DNA of 41,243 nt from an uncultured Clostridium sp. (GTDB taxonomy: Bacteria; Bacillota; Clostridia; TANB77; CAG-508). A program made the translations under genes and the position numbers. This document shows positions 16,131 through 23,419 of the stretch, piece by piece. The DNA lies in assembly GCA_947061115.1 (NCBI GenBank), contig CAMSMU010000007.1:1-41243 (forward strand), written 5' to 3'. The notes beneath the pieces are model-generated. The model was not told where the DNA came from and did not search any database. It saw only the letters and a list, made by a program, of their open reading frames with translations. Within the stretch, counting starts at the first letter, position 1. Each line of letters opens with the position of its first letter.

Positions 16131-17090
16131 TTATTTATATACATATTTCTGTGGGTTTACTTGTTTTCCATTTAATCTTATCTCAAAATGAAGATGGTTA
16201 CCTGTTGAATTTCCTGTTGACCCAACTGCTGCTATAATATCTCCTGCATTTACGCTTTTTCCTACAGATGTATAAATTTTGCTACAATGCCCATAGTAAG
16301 TTTCAATTCCATTTCCATGGTTAATTATAACTAAATTACCATATCCACTCATTACACCTGCATATTTGATTGTACCATTTGCTGTTGCTTTTATTGGTGT
16401 TCCTGCTGGTGCTGCTATATCCATTCCTTGATGTGTATGGTCCCTTATACTTTCTACTGCTCCATATCTTGATGTAATTTTCCCTATAACTGGTGTAACC
16501 GCTAAGTACACTCCATTTATAGTTCTACTTTTTTCTGTTACTTTCTCTTGTAAATCATCTTCTACTTTTTCTTTAGCTAGTTTAATACTTTCTTCATTTA
16601 CTTCATCAGCATTATCTAAATATATTGTATTTATAGCTAAATCTGGCTCTATTTCACTATATTTTTCTTTTAATGAAGCAACTATACTTTCTGCTTCTTC
16701 CATAGTATTAACATATATTTTATCTTCTTCATTATTTAAGTCTGCTATTTCATAAACTCTATATACATTAGTAGCATTTGATTCTATCTCACTATATACT
16801 GCTGTCTCATCTATTTGATCTCTAGTAACTAAGCTTAATGAGTATTTTATATCATCTAATTTAACAAATGCTACATTAGTTTCAGATGATTGTAAAATAC
16901 TTTCATTTACTTCATTTTGAAAATCTTCTTTATTTTCTATATACCCTACTTCTTCGTTACCTAAAGTAACTGCATATGCAGGTTTAAATTTTATTAGTAT
17001 TATTCCTATTATTATCGCTAAAGCAATAGCTATCATGCTTAAAATCTTTATCGTTTGTTTTGTATAATATGCTATTCTTCTACTTAAAAT
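16131..17090 (-). CDS. M23 (LytM-type) peptidoglycan endopeptidase, membrane-anchored
   Basis: About 319 residues. Catalytic zinc motifs are complete: HTHQGMDIAAP (H-x3-D), YGHCSKI, and HLHFEI (HxH) near the C-terminus. The domain cuts peptide crosslinks of the cell wall. Before it are a transmembrane helix (IAIALAIIIGIILI) and a 130-residue stalk with SPOR/G5-like repeats (YIENKEDFQNEVNESIL, VNTMEEAESIVASLKEKYS). The first ATG is at 17036, but no ribosome site precedes it. A perfect AAAGGAG lies at 17108-17102 just below a consensus promoter. Reading from ATT at 17090 adds a basic segment (LSRRIAYYTKQTIKILS) that fits the topology. I favour that non-standard start; 17036 is the conservative choice. 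Confidence 0.85.
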   Translation of the reverse strand: MLSRRIAYYTKQTIKILSMIAIALAIIIGIILIKFKPAYAVTLGNEEVGYIENKEDFQNEVNESILQSSETNVAFVKLDDIKYSLSLVTRDQIDETAVYSEIESNATNVYRVYEIADLNNEEDKIYVNTMEEAESIVASLKEKYSEIEPDLAINTIYLDNADEVNEESIKLAKEKVEDDLQEKVTEKSRTINGVYLAVTPVIGKITSRYGAVESIRDHTHQGMDIAAPAGTPIKATANGTIKYAGVMSGYGNLVIINHGNGIETYYGHCSKIYTSVGKSVNAGDIIAAVGSTGNSTGNHLHFEIRLNGKQVNPQKYVYK

Positions 17091-17130
17091 AAACGATCAC
17101 TCTCCTTTATTTTTTATAACACCTTTTTTT

Positions 17131-17159
17131 ATTATACCACATATTTTAAGCAATTTCAA
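17131..17159 (-). promoter_or_regulatory. Promoter of the M23 peptidase gene
   Basis: TTGAAA (17159-17154), 17-base spacer, TATAAT (17136-17131) on the minus strand. The predicted transcript starts near 17124, only about 16 bases before the AAAGGAG site. Confidence 0.7.
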
Positions 17160-17283
17160 ATGTTTTATACTAAAAATGTCAATTTTTTATAAATCTGCCA
17201 ATTTAAACAAAGTACAAAATTCAATTGAACTCTACATTTTTCTATCTTTTTTGGTCTTATTTTTATATTTACTATTTTATTAT

Positions 17284-17961
17284 TTAATTTCTTAATCTAA
17301 AAATGTCCTTATAAAGATTTGTTCTCCGTTTATCATTAATATATCTAAGATTTGGAAATGATTTTGACATTATTTCATCTGTAAATATACTATCTAAAAA
17401 ATTATCTTCTCTTTTAATATTTTCATATCTACACTTCGCTCTATTCATATATATAGTAATTGATAATATTGTTAGTATCACATCTATTATTAAAAATATT
17501 ATAATTGCTTTATCTAAATTTTTTTCTGGTATTTTTTTAATATATTTATCTAAAAATGGTTTTATATATGATATTAAAATTACAGAAAGAATGCCCCAAA
17601 ATATTGTATATGTTAAAGATATTCTTCCGTTTATTTGAAATATTGTATATGAATAATCCCAAAATCTACTTAAATACATTATCTGCAATACATAACTACA
17701 TATATACTCAAATATTGTACCTACTAACGCTCCATAAAAGAATAAATTGATTTTACTTTTTTTATAATCTTTAAGCAATATTATTAGAATTGCTGCTCCC
17801 ACTCCATATATAGGACAAAAAGGTCCTAAAATAAGACCTTTCCTACTTTCTATAACTCCTGTAGTTATATATCCATAAGTAGTTTCAATTAAAAGACCTA
17901 CTATGCTAAATATAACTATATACCAAATTAATTGATGAACTGTAATTTTTTCTTTATTCAT
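17284..17961 (-). CDS. PF06541-type membrane protein (putative ABC transporter permease family), likely +1 shift near the end
   Basis: About 222-225 residues with five or six transmembrane helices. The motif RKGLILGPFCPIYGVGA after the first helix pair is the signature of PF06541 proteins (CmpB-like, often labelled ABC-transporter type IV), whose real function is not established. At 17328-17326 an in-frame CGG is followed by A. Read straight through, the tail is RRTNLYKDIFRLRN. If the C is skipped, it becomes GEQIFIRTFLD ending at 17292, so the end reads FPNLRYINDK-GEQIFIRTFLD. The D-x-G-x-x-I-x-I pattern looks more like a family C-terminus than the straight reading. The same C-GGA context occurs in three other genes here. 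It lies 11 bases after the neighbouring membrane-anchored gene. Confidence 0.8.
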   Translation of the reverse strand: MNKEKITVHQLIWYIVIFSIVGLLIETTYGYITTGVIESRKGLILGPFCPIYGVGAAILIILLKDYKKSKINLFFYGALVGTIFEYICSYVLQIMYLSRFWDYSYTIFQINGRISLTYTIFWGILSVILISYIKPFLDKYIKKIPEKNLDKAIIIFLIIDVILTILSITIYMNRAKCRYENIKREDNFLDSIFTDEIMSKSFPNLRYINDKRRTNLYKDIFRLRN

Positions 17962-17972
17962 ATATATCTCTC

Positions 17973-18806
17973 TTATATTTCTATTATATCCATTTCAGAT
18001 GTATAATTATTATTTCCATATGCAAATATTATATATAATTCTCCATTAGGTCCTTGTATAAATGTTTGTATATTATTTATTTTATATATATTGCTATTTA
18101 GGTTTCTTTTATATACTGTATATCCTGATTCTGCCATTTTCTCTGCATCTTTACTTGTTTTTTCTATGGTTTCTTGTATTTTATTTTCTACTATATTATT
18201 TTCTATTTCTCTTAATGTTAATATATCTGATAATTTTATGTCTTTATCTTTTTCTATATCATAATTATATGTTTGAACTATTATTCTTTGAGGATTGTCC
18301 CCTTCTTTTATAGTTGCTTTAATTGCAACAGATAAAATATTATTATTTACATATGCTATATAATCTAAATTATATATTGTATATTCAGTTGCATTTTCCA
18401 TAATTGCATTTATTTTATCTACAAATACTTCTTGTGTAGTGCTATTATATTCATTTACTATATTTCCTGAAATATTAATTAGTGGAATATTTAGGTCTAT
18501 ACTGTATTTTCCTTCTATTGTTTCCGTTTTAGAGTAAGCTGTATACACTATATCTTTTGTACTATCTACTTTTTTAACTTTCGTATCATCATAATTAGAA
18601 TAAAACTCATTAGTAAATAAATCTAAAAATGAATGTTTTATATCTTGTTCTGTAATAATATTATGATCATCTATTGTATTAATATTATTTGTGTATTTAC
18701 TTTCTTTATCTTTTTGAAAAAATTGTGCATATACTGCAATTCCAATTGATACTATACATATAGTAATTATAAGTACATATAGTGTATATCTAATAGTTTT
18801 ATCCAT
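17973..18806 (-). CDS. Membrane-anchored RsiV/PdaC-like protein (DUF4163/DUF3298 style)
   Basis: 277 residues from the ATG at 18806 (MDKTIRYTLYV), which has an AAGGAGG site; the in-frame ATG at 18830 lies above that site and is less likely. One transmembrane helix (residues 5-25) is followed by an extracytoplasmic domain. LNIPLINISGNIVNEYNSTTQEVF and YNYDIEKDKDIKLSDIL match the pattern of DUF4163-DUF3298 proteins such as RsiV and PdaC: an early 'IP.I...N...N' strand and a later 'LSD.L' helix. No deacetylase domain follows, so it is not PdaC itself. It could sense or bind a wall ligand. It probably forms an operon with the PF06541 gene. Confidence 0.55.
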   Translation of the reverse strand: MDKTIRYTLYVLIITICIVSIGIAVYAQFFQKDKESKYTNNINTIDDHNIITEQDIKHSFLDLFTNEFYSNYDDTKVKKVDSTKDIVYTAYSKTETIEGKYSIDLNIPLINISGNIVNEYNSTTQEVFVDKINAIMENATEYTIYNLDYIAYVNNNILSVAIKATIKEGDNPQRIIVQTYNYDIEKDKDIKLSDILTLREIENNIVENKIQETIEKTSKDAEKMAESGYTVYKRNLNSNIYKINNIQTFIQGPNGELYIIFAYGNNNYTSEMDIIEI

Positions 18807-18937
18807 ATTAGCATATTCCTCCTTAGCCATTGTTGTATGAATTATATCACAGTACTTCTTATTTTGTATACTGTTTTATAAAATTAGTTTTATATTATTG
18901 CTACAATGCTATATATTTATAAATTTTTCTATAATAT

Positions 18938-18969
18938 AAAAAACGCAGGTTAAAGCTAACCTACGTTTT
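18938..18969 (-). terminator. Terminator after the 19025-19387 gene (bidirectional)
   Basis: AAAACGCAGGTTA and TAACCTACGTTTT pair with one mismatch around AAGC. A T-run is present on the minus strand. Confidence 0.75.
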
Positions 18970-19024
18970 CTATATTTTTTTAATGACTATCTGAATATTT
19001 GCCTATGTTTATCTCTTCTGACAG

Positions 19025-19387
19025 TTAGCAGTATGATGCAGGGTACTTTTCATCATCAAAAAAATGAAGTAACCCATCTCCATAATAGTAGTGAGTATAC
19101 ATTCCTGCCTTTTTCAGTATGCCCTCTGTTTCATGGTACATCTTACATCTGCTTTCAGCTGTGCCATAGATTTTAATTGTACTTTCACCTTTTTCTACAG
19201 CTCTCTTGATGATTGCCAGATCGGACAGAATGGTTTCATATTTTTTTCTTTCTTCTGCATCATAGCGTTCACCGCCATCAAGAATTGATTCAGCTTCGCA
19301 TTCAAGCTGGAATAAAAGCTTTTTCTGGTATTCTTTTATATACCGCCTAAGTGTCTTCACAAGTCTTTGTTGTTTTTCCATTGTCAT
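19025..19387 (-). CDS. Small hypothetical protein of foreign composition
   Basis: 120 residues, charged and mostly helical. The N-terminal half (LVKTLRRYIKEYQKKLLFQLECEAESIL) and middle (ERKKYETILSDLAIIKRAVEKGE) look like a helical hairpin; the C-terminus is aromatic (YTHYYYGDGLLHFFDDEKYPASYC). I recognise no family. It starts with AAGGAGAG and a clear promoter. Base composition is visibly richer in G and C than its neighbours, and it uses codons such as CTG, GGC, GCC and an in-frame CGG (Arg, residue about 15) that native genes here avoid. Its promoter closely resembles that of the FtsH-like gene at 23420, which has the same foreign look. Horizontal acquisition is likely. Confidence 0.7.
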   Translation of the reverse strand: MTMEKQQRLVKTLRRYIKEYQKKLLFQLECEAESILDGGERYDAEERKKYETILSDLAIIKRAVEKGESTIKIYGTAESRCKMYHETEGILKKAGMYTHYYYGDGLLHFFDDEKYPASYC

Positions 19388-19484
19388 TGCTCTACTCTCC
19401 TTCTCATTGTCTATATTTTTTCATGCATGAGAGTTCTTCCATAATTGTTATTACAAAAGATATTCTCTACAAAATTGCTTTTAT

Positions 19485-19513
19485 ATGATATCATATTTAC
19501 ATAAAAAAATCAA
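19485..19513 (-). promoter_or_regulatory. Promoter of the foreign-looking small gene
   Basis: TTGATT (19513-19508), 17-base spacer containing TATGTAAATA, TATCAT (19490-19485) on the minus strand. The -10 is embedded in an ATGATATCAT palindrome. Confidence 0.55.
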
Positions 19514-19556
19514 ATTAAATTTTAATAAAATTCATTTTTTCTTAAGGTAAATTTAT

Positions 19557-19585
19557 TTGACTATTTGCCTATTTTAATGTATTAT
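19557..19585 (+). promoter_or_regulatory. clpE promoter with flanking inverted repeat
   Basis: TTGACT (19557-19562), 17-base spacer, TATTAT (19580-19585), about 35 bases before the clpE ATG. AGGTAAAT and ATTTGCCT form an imperfect inverted repeat around the -35. It resembles half of a CtsR site (GTCAAA reads on the minus strand) but the heptad spacing is not canonical. Confidence 0.5.
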
Positions 19586-19621
19586 ATATATAGCTTAATT
19601 ATAGATTGGAGAAAATAAAAT

Positions 19622-21991
19622 ATGTTATGTTCAGATTGTAAAAAAAATACAGCTGTCATTTTTATAGATAAAAAAGATGAAAAAGGAGAAATGAAATCAC
19701 ACGGCTATTGCTATGATTGTGCTAGAAAAAGAGGTATCCGTTCTCTAGATTCAATAGCAAATAATCCTAATTTTAAGAAAATAAATAATTTAACAGATAA
19801 TGATTTAGATAATATCACTAAACAATTAAATTCAATGATTAAAGATTTATCTGGAAATTTAGCAGTTCAAGGTATTTCCCAAGAAGATTTAGAAAAAATG
19901 TCTGAAGATTTTAACAATAATGATGATGATGAGAATAGTGATGATAATGTTCCAAAGGGATTTGCAATCCCTATAGGATCCATTTTTTCAGGTATGTTTG
20001 GTGATAATAAAAATAATAATGAAAATGATAGTTCTAAAAAAAGTAAAATTACTAAAGATGACAAAAAACAAAATAAAAAACTTAAAACTTTATATAGTTA
20101 TGGTATAAATCTTACTAATAAAGCTAAAAATAATGAAATAGATGCTGTAATTGGTAGAGATAAAGAAATTGCTAGAGTTATTCAAATATTAAATAGAAGA
20201 ACAAAAAACAATCCTTGCTTAATTGGTGAACCTGGAGTTGGTAAAACTGCTATAGCTCAAGGTTTAGCTCTTCGTATAGTTCAAGGAAATGTCCCTGCGA
20301 AATTATTAAACAAAGAAGTATTTTTATTAGATATGACCGCAATTGTAGCTGGTACTCAATTTAGAGGACAATTTGAAGCTAGAATGAAGTCTATTATTGA
20401 AGAATGCAAATTAGCTGGTAATATTATTTTAGTTATAGACGAAATTCATAATATAATTGGTGCTGGAGATGCTGATCATTCTATGAATGCTGCTAATATT
20501 TTAAAACCTTCTTTAGCTAATGGCACAATTCAATTAATCGGAACTACAACATTAAATGAATACAGAAAATATATAGAAAAAGATTCCGCTCTTGAAAGGA
20601 GATTTCAGCCAGTTACTGTTGAAGAACCATCTATAAATGATAGTATTGAAATATTAGAAGGAATTAAAGGATATTATGAAGATTATCATAAAGTAAATAT
20701 TCCAAATGAAGTAATTCGTAAAGCAGTTTTAATGTCTGAAAAATATATACATGATAGATTCTTACCTGACAAAGCTATTGATGTTTTAGATGAAGCATGT
20801 TCTAGAATTAACTTAAATAATAAAGATTTATATGATTTAGAAGTTTTAAAAAATAAACTAGCAGATATTCAGGCTCAAAAAGAATCTGCTGCTGAAGCTG
20901 ATTCAACAGAAGATTATAAAAAAGCTGCTGAACTTAAAACTCAAGAATGTTCTATAACAGATCAAATAGAAAAAATTAATAAAAAGATGAAACCTGTATC
21001 TCTTACTGTTGCAGATATTGCTAAAGTTATTGAAAATTGGACGAAAATACCTGTTCAAAAGATTACTGAGGAAGAAAATCAGAAATTATTAGCATTAGAA
21101 TCAAATCTTCATAAAAGAGTAATTGGTCAAAATGAAGCAGTAGAAGCAGTTAGTCGTGCAATAAGGAGAAATAGAGCAGGACTTAAAAGTACTAAAAGGC
21201 CTCCTTCATTTATATTTGTTGGACCTACTGGTGTTGGTAAAACAGAACTTGCAGAAGCACTTGCGTGTGAAGTTTTTGGAAGTGAAGAAAATATAATCAG
21301 AATAGACATGTCAGAATATATGGAAAGTAATTCTACTGCTAAGTTAATTGGTGCTCCTCCTGGATATGTAGGATATGATGACGCTGGTCAATTAACAGAA
21401 AAAGTTAAAAGACATCCTTATTCTATTATTCTTTTAGACGAGATAGAAAAAGCTCATAGTGATGTATTTAACATACTTCTTCAAGTATTAGATGATGGTA
21501 GGTTAACTGATTCACAAGGAAATACTATAAACTTTGAAAATACAATAATTATTATGACATCAAATGCTGGTTCAAATCAAAATATGAATTCTATAGGCTT
21601 TGGATCAAGCACTTATTCTAAAAATAAAGTATATGATAGTTTAAAAGAAATATTTAGGCCAGAATTTTTAAATAGAATAGATGAAACTGTTATATTTGAT
21701 TCTTTAAAAAATGAAGAATTAATACAAATTGTTGATCTTATGCTTAAAGATACACAAAATGTTTTAGATGATAGAAATATTAAAATGTTTGTATCTGATG
21801 AAGCTAAAAATTATTTATTAGATAAAGGTACAGATATAAAATATGGTGCAAGACCTCTTAGAAGAGCTGTTCAAAGATATGTTGAAGATGAACTTTCAGA
21901 TATGGTTTTAAGAAATGAATTAAATAATGGTGAAAAAATATTTATAGACCTAAAAAATGATAAATTAACATTTGTAGTAAAAAAACATTAA
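19622..21991 (+). CDS. clpE: ClpE-type Clp ATPase with N-terminal zinc finger
   Basis: 789 residues. Instead of a Clp_N domain it starts with a four-cysteine zinc finger (C3, C6, C30, C33), the mark of ClpE. An acidic Asn/Asp linker (about 95-140) follows. The first AAA+ module has Walker A GEPGVGKT (about 202-209) and Walker B LVIDEIHNI; a short middle region holds a UVR-like motif (DYKKAAELKTQECSI); the second module has Walker A GPTGVGKT (about 534-541) and ILLDEIEKAH; a ClpB_D2-small domain ends the protein. ClpE unfolds damaged proteins for ClpP and is usually heat-induced through CtsR. The gene has its own promoter and a TTGGAGA site, and pgsA follows after 31 bases. Confidence 0.92.
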   Translation: MLCSDCKKNTAVIFIDKKDEKGEMKSHGYCYDCARKRGIRSLDSIANNPNFKKINNLTDNDLDNITKQLNSMIKDLSGNLAVQGISQEDLEKMSEDFNNNDDDENSDDNVPKGFAIPIGSIFSGMFGDNKNNNENDSSKKSKITKDDKKQNKKLKTLYSYGINLTNKAKNNEIDAVIGRDKEIARVIQILNRRTKNNPCLIGEPGVGKTAIAQGLALRIVQGNVPAKLLNKEVFLLDMTAIVAGTQFRGQFEARMKSIIEECKLAGNIILVIDEIHNIIGAGDADHSMNAANILKPSLANGTIQLIGTTTLNEYRKYIEKDSALERRFQPVTVEEPSINDSIEILEGIKGYYEDYHKVNIPNEVIRKAVLMSEKYIHDRFLPDKAIDVLDEACSRINLNNKDLYDLEVLKNKLADIQAQKESAAEADSTEDYKKAAELKTQECSITDQIEKINKKMKPVSLTVADIAKVIENWTKIPVQKITEEENQKLLALESNLHKRVIGQNEAVEAVSRAIRRNRAGLKSTKRPPSFIFVGPTGVGKTELAEALACEVFGSEENIIRIDMSEYMESNSTAKLIGAPPGYVGYDDAGQLTEKVKRHPYSIILLDEIEKAHSDVFNILLQVLDDGRLTDSQGNTINFENTIIIMTSNAGSNQNMNSIGFGSSTYSKNKVYDSLKEIFRPEFLNRIDETVIFDSLKNEELIQIVDLMLKDTQNVLDDRNIKMFVSDEAKNYLLDKGTDIKYGARPLRRAVQRYVEDELSDMVLRNELNNGEKIFIDLKNDKLTFVVKKH

Positions 21992-22022
21992 AGTATTTAT
22001 TAAATTAAAAGGAGGTTATACT

Positions 22023-22622
22023 ATGAAACATATACCAAACATATTAACCGTAGTTAGACTTATATTCATACCACTAATCATAGTATCACTAATATATGAT
22101 AATTATTTATTGGCTCTTGTACTATTCACTCTCTCATCTATTACAGATATACTAGACGGAAAAATAGCAAGAAAATTCAATGTGGTGTCTGATTTCGGTA
22201 AATTAATGGATCCACTTGCAGACAAGCTTACTCAGCTTTCTGTACTAATAACTTTAGCTTTAAAAAATGTAATTCCATTTTGGATTGTTATTATTTTAAT
22301 TGGTAAAGAAACTGTTATGATCGCTGGAGCATCATTTCTTTATGGAAAAAGTTTAGTAGTATCTAGCAAATGGTATGGTAAATTAACTACTGTTCTTATA
22401 TACATTGCTGTAGTTAGTTCATGCATAATAAAAATATGTAATTTTGCAAAATTTGATATTTATATATACATTTTGGCTATAATATTTGCCATATTCTCTC
22501 TAGTAAATTATATTATATACTTTTATGGAAATGGTTATTTACCAAAAAAAGAAGATTTAAAAAAACAATCTAAAACACTACCAGAAAAAAAGTCATTTAG
22601 AAGGAAATCTAGTAAAGAATAA
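22023..22622 (+). CDS. pgsA: CDP-diacylglycerol--glycerol-3-phosphate 3-phosphatidyltransferase
   Basis: 199 residues, about five transmembrane helices. The CDP-alcohol phosphotransferase signature is complete: D-I-L-D-G-K-I-A-R with, after eight residues, G-K-L-M-D-P-L-A-D (pattern DG..AR........G...D...D). It makes phosphatidylglycerol phosphate, the first committed step to PG and cardiolipin. N-terminus MKHIPNILTVVRLIFIP is typical of PgsA. A strong AAAAGGAGG site precedes the ATG, and a terminator follows the stop. The C-terminus is a basic tail (KKQSKTLPEKKSFRRKSSKE). Confidence 0.93.
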   Translation: MKHIPNILTVVRLIFIPLIIVSLIYDNYLLALVLFTLSSITDILDGKIARKFNVVSDFGKLMDPLADKLTQLSVLITLALKNVIPFWIVIILIGKETVMIAGASFLYGKSLVVSSKWYGKLTTVLIYIAVVSSCIIKICNFAKFDIYIYILAIIFAIFSLVNYIIYFYGNGYLPKKEDLKKQSKTLPEKKSFRRKSSKE

Positions 22623-22630
22623 TATTTAAT

Positions 22631-22659
22631 AAAAAAATGATGCAAGGCATCATTTTTTT
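22631..22659 (+). terminator. Bidirectional terminator between pgsA and the BofC-like gene
   Basis: AAAAAAATGATGC and GCATCATTTTTTT form a perfect stem with a three-base loop. It serves the two convergent genes. Confidence 0.9.
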
Positions 22660-22680
22660 ATTTATATAATAGCTCTTATA

Positions 22681-23283
22681 TTATTCAAAGTCTTCTAATT
22701 TTTTTATAAGTTCATTATCTCCATTTGCTGTTATACCTCTTTCTAAAAGCTCTATATCATCATTTGGCAAATATCGTACTGGTATATCTGTTACTTCTTT
22801 TAGCTTTTTATTTCCATCATTCTCTATTATATATATTGCTATATATTCATCTTTTGTTGTAATTAAATAATGCTTACCACATATTCCTTCCATTTCTTTA
22901 TAAAGTTTAACCACATCTGAGTCAAAACTTTCTATGTTCCAATCACTGTATGCACTTTTAAAATATTCTTCATCTTTATTTACTTCACTTGAAGCAATTT
23001 GTTCTTTAGTTACTATTGTATGTCCGCATTCTTTATAATGTTTTTGAAAACATATAATTGCATTTGGTGACAACTTTATATCTGCTCCATTAGTTAAAAC
23101 AATATCATTTGTAATACTGTTTTGGTTAGCAAATTTATCATCCATTAACTCATTTACTTTTTTTATTTCATTTATTTGAGCTTGTTCTAATTTATTGTCA
23201 TCTAAAGCATTTATTAAAATTCCGCTTAATATTCCTAATATAATAGCTGTTAATACTAATATAAATATTGTACTTCTTTTCAT
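22681..23283 (-). CDS. BofC C-terminal-domain-like protein
   Basis: 200 residues with an N-terminal transmembrane or signal segment (MKRSTIFILVLTAIILGILSG). The middle carries ICFQKHYKECGHTIVTKEQI. The C-terminal part (EYIAIYIIENDGNKKLKEVTDIPVRYLPNDDIELLERGI) matches the pattern of BofC C-terminal domains in Clostridia, where 'LPE.D...LE.GI' is typical. In Bacillus, BofC restrains SpoIVB signalling across the forespore membrane; in Clostridia these proteins are little studied. Identification is by motif impression only. It is convergent to pgsA. Confidence 0.55.
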   Translation of the reverse strand: MKRSTIFILVLTAIILGILSGILINALDDNKLEQAQINEIKKVNELMDDKFANQNSITNDIVLTNGADIKLSPNAIICFQKHYKECGHTIVTKEQIASSEVNKDEEYFKSAYSDWNIESFDSDVVKLYKEMEGICGKHYLITTKDEYIAIYIIENDGNKKLKEVTDIPVRYLPNDDIELLERGITANGDNELIKKLEDFE

Positions 23284-23359
23284 ATAATCATCTCCATGAT
23301 TATATTTTTACCCATTTTTTGAAAAATATTCCTAAAAGTATTTTAAAAAATATAATAGA

Positions 23360-23391
23360 TATGCGAACATCACTAAAGTAATGTTCGCATA
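23360..23391 (-). terminator. Terminator after the FtsH-like gene
   Basis: TATGCGAACAT and ATGTTCGCATA form an 11-base perfect stem; T-rich sequence follows on the minus strand after a few bases. Confidence 0.65.
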
Positions 23392-23419
23392 TTATAAAAC
23401 ATAAAATTGAAAATCGAAA

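Noticed and set aside
19541-19585. Canonical CtsR operator at clpE
   Set aside because: GTCAAA-like heptads are visible on the minus strand, but spacing (period 8 rather than 10) and one mismatch do not match the consensus well enough to call it.
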